Origin: Bacteroidota bacterium
GTDB taxonomy: Bacteria; Bacteroidota; Bacteroidia; Chitinophagales; Saprospiraceae
Reading direction: 5' to 3'
Length of the DNA stretch: 64,000 nt
Assembly: GCA_020160935.1 (NCBI GenBank)
Contig: JAIUPL010000003.1
Location: 62,001 to 126,000, forward strand
Both the position numbers and the translations under genes were made by a program. This document shows, in pieces, positions 59,173 through 64,000 of the stretch. Below the pieces are notes generated by a model, which saw only the letters and a list, made by a program, of their open reading frames with translations, was not told the origin of the DNA and did not search any database. The number at the start of each line of letters is the position of its first letter. Within the stretch, counting starts at the first letter, position 1.

Positions 59173-59364
59173 TTTTTTCTTGTCTAAATGCCGAAAAACA
59201 TACAGGTTGCCAGGTCATTTCGGGGCGCCTTCAAAAGTATTGAGGGCAGGAAGGTAATACGGATTATCCGAATCGCCTTCCCTTATCAATAAAAAAGTGT
59301 GCCAGATTCGGCGTGCATTTTATTTATATAAAATTGTTCACATGCATCCGGTATATGAGCATAA

Positions 59365-60681
59365 ATGGGTATTCTTAAAAACCAAAAACCGATATCCATG
59401 GATCAGCCCAAAGTGTTGCTGTGCGGCAAACACGATGCTTTGCTTCAGGCTATGCGCATGAGCAGTTTTGCAGCCTTTGAAGTAGCGGAAGACAACGGTA
59501 CAACTGCCACACGTCAGGATGCAGAAATGGTTGTAATCCTGCATAATCCGCCTGTTTTTGATGGTATGCCTATACTGCGTACCTGGCGTAGAGAATACCC
59601 GCAGGTACCGGTGGTAGTGGCTACTTCCGATTATACAGGCGCCACAACACGGATGATTTTCAAGTCAGGTGCTATGGATGTGCTGGAGTTGCCCGCTGAC
59701 AAAGAGCGTATTCTTGCCTGTTACGAGGCATATCTGCCCCATCGCAAACCGGAAAAGAAAGTTAAAAAGCCCGGCATGCTTACATCCTCACAAGCACTGA
59801 TGGCCGCCGTCACGCCCGGAATGTTGCTTGCTTTACCCGGGAATGTGCTGGCTTCAACACCGGTTACAGTATTTCCGCAGCAACACCATATTGAACAGGG
59901 CATAGCAGGCAACAGTGGCGGTTTTTCCATATCCTTTTTTGGACATTTTAAAATTCAGTTCCGAGGCAGAGCCATTGAAATGACGGGACAGGCTAAACTA
60001 TTGTTCGCTTGCCTGGCTTACCATTATCCTAAAGCCCTGACAAAAGATTACTTAGCCAAAGTTTTCTGGCCTGATAAATTCGAAAATGCACCAGAAAGCG
60101 CCCGTAGAAGCCTCAATGTCGAATTGGCGCATATTCGTTCTGCATTTCAGGAACAGGCAGGCATCGAGCGCGGATTTATCCGGTTTGAACAGAATGCATA
60201 CCGATTGCAGCATCCCTGGGAGTTTGAATCCGACGTTTTGAAATTTCGCCAATTGTACAAACAGGTTCAGGAATATCAACGACAGGGAGCGCATGTTCCG
60301 GAAGGCATTCTGCAGGAGGCCATTCAGTTGTATTCTGCCAATTTTCTGGATGATTTACCTGCCGATTCCTACAATTGGATAGATGTGGAACGCCAGCATC
60401 TGAGTGCTGTTTTTGAGCAAATTGCAGACTTGAGGAGCGAACAATTGTTTTCCAAGGGCAATTTCTGGGAAGCGCTGGCCGTATGCAGCGATATTCTCTC
60501 CCGCGACGTAAGGATGGAGGCGATTCACCGCCGTGCCATGAAATGTTATGCAAAATTGGGTATGTTGCACAAAGTAGAAGCACAATACAGCCTGTGCACC
60601 CGCATGATGGAGCAGGAGTTTCAGTCAAAACCATCGGCAGAAACAATACGGCTGTATGAGGAAATACGTGCAAGTGGTTGA
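59365..60681 (+). CDS. SARP/BTAD-type transcription regulator with degenerate receiver domain
   Basis: A 438-residue protein. Residues 15-120 fold like a response-regulator receiver, but the phospho-acceptor Asp is replaced: VVILHNPPVFDGMPILRTWR has His-Asn where Asp is expected, although the Lys-like FKSGAMDVLELP end is kept. Residues 190-290 are an OmpR-type winged helix and 295-435 a bacterial transcriptional activator domain (IQLYSANFLDDLPADSYNWI). Likely phosphorylation-independent. It is followed by a T9SS cargo gene. Confidence 0.8.
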   Translation: MGILKNQKPISMDQPKVLLCGKHDALLQAMRMSSFAAFEVAEDNGTTATRQDAEMVVILHNPPVFDGMPILRTWRREYPQVPVVVATSDYTGATTRMIFKSGAMDVLELPADKERILACYEAYLPHRKPEKKVKKPGMLTSSQALMAAVTPGMLLALPGNVLASTPVTVFPQQHHIEQGIAGNSGGFSISFFGHFKIQFRGRAIEMTGQAKLLFACLAYHYPKALTKDYLAKVFWPDKFENAPESARRSLNVELAHIRSAFQEQAGIERGFIRFEQNAYRLQHPWEFESDVLKFRQLYKQVQEYQRQGAHVPEGILQEAIQLYSANFLDDLPADSYNWIDVERQHLSAVFEQIADLRSEQLFSKGNFWEALAVCSDILSRDVRMEAIHRRAMKCYAKLGMLHKVEAQYSLCTRMMEQEFQSKPSAETIRLYEEIRASG

Positions 60682-60855
60682 TTTTGAAATACACGATTGA
60701 ACAGGTTTTGCCATGTATTTTTGCTGGTATTAAAGAGATTACTTTTCATATGCATTTTTTTGACACAAAACTTGCAGCGAAAAGCCCTCTGTGTTCATCT
60801 GATTGGCATGGTGTATGCCAAACAGATGAAGGCCTATGCCATCTAAACTTGTTCA

Positions 60856-62754
60856 ATGCACATGAAATCTACTTTACTTTTTCTGGCGTTCTGCCTTGCT
60901 TTTTCGCCCCTGAATGCTCAATGGACTACGAATACGGAAACCAATACCACTGTTTCCACCCTGCAAACCGGCGATATGCAGTCGGTTGGTACTTCCGATG
61001 GAAGAACCTGGGTGGCATACTGGCACGACGTGCCCGCCCCTAAATATTATGAAATGCGGGTTCAGTTACTCGACCAAAACGGCAACCGTGTGTTTGGCGA
61101 CGAAGGCTTGCTGGTGAACAATCAGGTGCCCATGAGTTCGTTTACCACCCTTTGGTCTATTACAGCCGACCGGGAAAACAATGTATACATAGGATTTAAC
61201 GGTACCGATGGTGGCAATCCTGTTTATGTTCACAAAATAGCCCCTGATGGCGCCCAGTTATGGGGAAATAACGGCATCAGCCCTGGTTCCGGTTTCGATG
61301 TGAAGGTGTTGCCTCTGACGAACGGCGAAGCGATTGTTTGTTGGCTGCCTGGCAACAAAGGCGTTATGCAGAAAGTGGCTGCCGATGGCAGCCTGCTTTG
61401 GACAGACCCGGTTACCATAGCGCCAGTCATTTCCACACACCGAACCAGCGCGGGCGAACTGGCCGAATTATCGAACGGCGATTTTGTAGTAGTCCTGCAC
61501 GATCGGGGTGGCTTTTCTCCCAGTTCATTGCCATATGCCCAACGTTACACGGGCGCTGGCGCTGCGGTTTGGGGCAGTCCTGTGGCGCTGACGACCAGTT
61601 ATTTCACATCCTTCAATCGCCGCTATTCACTTCGGCAGGATATTGACACCTTGTATTTTGGGTATGCAGGCGCCCAGGGTATTCAGCCACATGGGTATTT
61701 GCAGCGTATCAACCCGGACGGTTCGCTTCCCTGGGGTATCGATGGTTCCGAGTTTTCCACGCAGGCCGTTTCTTATGAGAGAGATGTACAAATCGATTTT
61801 CAACCCGGATCAAATCATATCTGGGGCATTTGCGAATATTCAGACCCTTCACAATCACAAGTAGGGGAGTATGTACAGAAGTTTGATAAATCGACGGGTG
61901 CTCGCCTCCTTACAGACCTGGCAAAAGCGGTTTTCCCCATTGGCGACGTGTATATTTCCCACCAGCACCACCTGTCCCTGGTAAATGACAAGCCTGTCTT
62001 TTTGGTATCGAACGGAAATTCAAATGGTGTGTTTGCCAAAGACCTGTTGCTGGTGTATCTGGATGAAAATGGCAATTTTGCCTGGCCGGAACAGACACGA
62101 CAAGTGAGCACCAATCCTGACGGGGTCAAGTCGCGCATTCAAATCAACAGACCTTACGAGGGCAGGGTAGTGGCTGCATGGGCTGAAGACCGCCCGGATT
62201 CTTCCATCATCCGGCCCTATGCACAACGAGTCGACGTTGACATTGCTTGCGTGCCGCCTGTGGTGAATGCGTTTGGTTATACCATTGATTCTCTTACGGT
62301 TACGTTTACAAATGTCGCCTCCAATGTAGATTCCATCGCTTGGGATTTTGGCGATGGCGTGCAAGGCTTTGGGGCCCAGCCAGTGCACACGTATGCATCC
62401 GACGGGCAATATACCGTTTGCGAATACGTGCTCAACGAATGTGGAACGGATACTTTTTGCAGGAATTTGGTAATTTCCACCATCGCTGTTTCCGATCTGG
62501 AAAAGCAGTATGATTTGAAAATTGCCCCCAACCCGTCCAAAGGGCCCGTAAACATGTTTCTGAACATGCCTACAACAGACGATTTGCAATACAAAGTGTA
62601 CACTACAAACGGTCAATTGCTTGAAAATCAAACGCTTAACCTCACTCCTGGCAAACAACTCATCCCGCTGAAAGGATTGCCAGCGCAGTCAGGCACCTAC
62701 CTGGTGGCAGTACAGATTGGCAAAAAACATGCAGTGATTCGTGTAATCAGGTAA
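60856..62754 (+). CDS. Secreted PKD-domain protein with type IX sorting domain
   Basis: A 632-residue protein. Signal peptide about 1-21 (STLLFLAFCLAFSPLNAQ), beta-propeller-like repeats 25-460 (NGNRVFGDEGLL; DGSLPWGIDGSEF), PKD domain 475-545 (SIAWDFGDGVQGFGAQPVHT), and a C-terminal T9SS type A sorting domain 560-632 (KIAPNPSKGPVNMFLNMPT). Probably cell-surface or released. ATG 60862 is an alternative start. Confidence 0.87.
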   Translation: MHMKSTLLFLAFCLAFSPLNAQWTTNTETNTTVSTLQTGDMQSVGTSDGRTWVAYWHDVPAPKYYEMRVQLLDQNGNRVFGDEGLLVNNQVPMSSFTTLWSITADRENNVYIGFNGTDGGNPVYVHKIAPDGAQLWGNNGISPGSGFDVKVLPLTNGEAIVCWLPGNKGVMQKVAADGSLLWTDPVTIAPVISTHRTSAGELAELSNGDFVVVLHDRGGFSPSSLPYAQRYTGAGAAVWGSPVALTTSYFTSFNRRYSLRQDIDTLYFGYAGAQGIQPHGYLQRINPDGSLPWGIDGSEFSTQAVSYERDVQIDFQPGSNHIWGICEYSDPSQSQVGEYVQKFDKSTGARLLTDLAKAVFPIGDVYISHQHHLSLVNDKPVFLVSNGNSNGVFAKDLLLVYLDENGNFAWPEQTRQVSTNPDGVKSRIQINRPYEGRVVAAWAEDRPDSSIIRPYAQRVDVDIACVPPVVNAFGYTIDSLTVTFTNVASNVDSIAWDFGDGVQGFGAQPVHTYASDGQYTVCEYVLNECGTDTFCRNLVISTIAVSDLEKQYDLKIAPNPSKGPVNMFLNMPTTDDLQYKVYTTNGQLLENQTLNLTPGKQLIPLKGLPAQSGTYLVAVQIGKKHAVIRVIR

Positions 62755-62755
62755 T

Positions 62756-63874
62756 TCAAAAAACGTAGAAAGGAACCGTTTTAACCAGGACGCCACTTAT
62801 GCCTTCCAGCCGTACTTCCAGAAAGCCCACCCATCCGCTGCTGAATTGTACGCCAGTCAGGTCGAGCGGAACATCGAGCGCGCCTTGCGGGGTGTTTTTC
62901 AGATCAAAGGAGGCCACTTGCTGTCCGAGCGTATTGTAAACGGTTCCTTTCACATTGCCCGAAAAAGGCAGATTGAGTTGAATATTCGACTCGGAGCCTG
63001 CAGGGTTGGGCAGTATTCTTACACCGAGGTTGTTGATAGAGACGGGAGTAGTGGTGCCCAAAATGCAATTGGATGATACTTCCGGGCACCAGGTACGTTG
63101 TGCCAGTGTGCAATCCAGTATATATGGATTGGGTTTGCCTTCCTGATAAGCGGCAATACGCCAGGTTTTGGTCAGTTCTGCTACATCGGCCGGATCAAGG
63201 ATGTTCCATTGACACAGGGTAGCGCGTTGCAATTCAAAATAGTTAGGGTCAGCAAGGTCGGCCTGCGAGCGATACATTGTGTAAAAATAGAACACCGCCC
63301 GTGCAAGATCGCCTTTAACCGCTTCGCGGGGTTCGAACACACCCACTTTGGATTCAGAATATTGATCCCTGTTTTGTGCAGGTATGGATAAAAACGTCTG
63401 CGCCCCGCGAAACCATTTCTGGGTTTCATTGTCCGGAATGTCGAGGTATGGAACGTCTCCACGTGCTTCATTCACCGGGATACGTGCCGGGAACAAATGG
63501 TGCATGTCGCTGCGTGCATTGCCATCCGCGGCCCCCTTACTTTGCGGGTAAGCATGTTCTGTATTCATACCCAGGGTAGAACCATTCAGGTAAACATACT
63601 GCGTAGGATCCTGCGTAGGATCAAGGTACAATGCATGTCCAGAATAAATACAGCGCAGCGTGTCGTCATCCACCGCCAACACTTTTGCATACAGGGTGTC
63701 GCGTGCATTTGCATAATCCAGTACCGTGCTCGGCTTGTAATGCTGGTATAAACTGTCTAAAAGCGCATTGCCATTGCTGCCCGGAAAAAGTTGCTGGAAT
63801 CCTTGTCCAAAAACATTTACAGTGCAACAACACAAGCAAAAACAAATAAAAAGCAGGTAAAGGCGAGACGACAT
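62756..63874 (-). CDS. Secreted endonuclease I family nuclease with type IX sorting domain
   Basis: A 372-residue protein. Signal peptide (LYLLFICFCLCCCTVNVFGQ), endonuclease I domain with NTEHAYPQSKGAADGNARSD and MHHLFPARIPVNEARGDVPY near 105-140 (beta-beta-alpha-metal His), then a T9SS sorting domain from 295 (RILPNPAGSESNIQLNLP). It would degrade extracellular DNA. It is convergent with the PKD protein, stops 1 bp apart. TACCTTTG lies about 25 bp upstream of its start. Confidence 0.9.
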   Translation of the reverse strand: MSSRLYLLFICFCLCCCTVNVFGQGFQQLFPGSNGNALLDSLYQHYKPSTVLDYANARDTLYAKVLAVDDDTLRCIYSGHALYLDPTQDPTQYVYLNGSTLGMNTEHAYPQSKGAADGNARSDMHHLFPARIPVNEARGDVPYLDIPDNETQKWFRGAQTFLSIPAQNRDQYSESKVGVFEPREAVKGDLARAVFYFYTMYRSQADLADPNYFELQRATLCQWNILDPADVAELTKTWRIAAYQEGKPNPYILDCTLAQRTWCPEVSSNCILGTTTPVSINNLGVRILPNPAGSESNIQLNLPFSGNVKGTVYNTLGQQVASFDLKNTPQGALDVPLDLTGVQFSSGWVGFLEVRLEGISGVLVKTVPFYVF

Positions 63875-63910
63875 AAATCAGGTCAAAATAAAAAGTTGCG
63901 GCAAAGGTAA

Positions 63911-63955
63911 TGACTAGAGTCCTAAGTCCTGAGTCGTAAGTCCTAAGTCCGTAGA
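63911..63955. repeat. GTCCTAA/GTCCTGA heptad array at window end
   Basis: Units GTCCTAA, GTCCTGA, GTCGTAA, GTCCTAA are the same type as the array at 54388. Only one arm is visible; the other, if any, lies beyond the window. Confidence 0.7.
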
Positions 63956-64000
63956 GTTGACCATGTACTTTGGGCTTTTATTACTTTGAAGGCCAAGAGC

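Noticed and set aside
1-64000. rRNA genes, toxin-antitoxin pairs, insertion sequences
   Set aside because: I looked for rRNA signatures, paired small toxin genes and transposases with terminal repeats and saw none.

Overview
The window is a chromosomal segment of a Bacteroidota bacterium, most likely Saprospirales-like. The evidence is a PorP/SprF protein, an OmpA/TPR/PD40 protein, proteins with type IX secretion sorting domains, a Bacteroidota putative porin, TAnnTTTG -7 promoter boxes and almost no Shine-Dalgarno sequences. The placement below phylum level is inference.

Left host arm (1-12.6 kb): partial hemL, a DUF697-like protein, a Wzx/MATE-type flippase, cutC, a type IX secretion/gliding pair (PorP/SprF plus OmpA), a conserved three-gene set (transglutaminase, alpha-E, circularly permuted ATP-grasp) and an ATP-cone/Mrr-like nuclease. 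Right host arm (44.2-64 kb): ubiD and ubiX, a double AAA+ protein, an Fe-S pair (ferredoxin, IscX), KdsC-like phosphatase, UbiA-family prenyltransferase, CsaA, OmpA, a helix-hairpin-helix membrane protein, a putative porin, fabI, a SARP-like regulator with a degenerate receiver, and two secreted proteins.

Between them lies a 31.45-kb integrated element bounded by 91-bp direct repeats that each contain a complete tRNA-Glu(UUC). Its integrase sits at the left end. A rightward operon (14.9-26.1 kb) carries a YqaJ-type exonuclease, a possible ssDNA-binding protein, two DNA methyltransferases, DUF5675, DUF1643 and many small unknowns. A leftward operon (43.3-26.2 kb) carries a likely regulator, a lambda-O-like initiator with four 22-bp-spaced iterons inside the gene, a putative helicase-loader-position protein, a VRR-NUC nuclease, TerS, TerL, portal, protease, HK97-type capsid, connector, adaptor and a holin. 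The same palindrome lies at the start of both operons, so one regulator may control both.

The element has a complete head and packaging module but no recognisable tail tube, tape measure, baseplate or endolysin gene. Where tail genes would be expected there is about 1.1 kb of odd DNA whose plus strand is nearly free of adenine over 720 nt. This fits either a capsid-forming phage satellite that borrows tails, or a prophage that lost its tail module.

Host intergenic regions repeatedly hold long inverted repeats whose outer arms are short tandem repeats (mostly 7-nt units, different at each site). Several sit between convergent genes and supply their stop codons.
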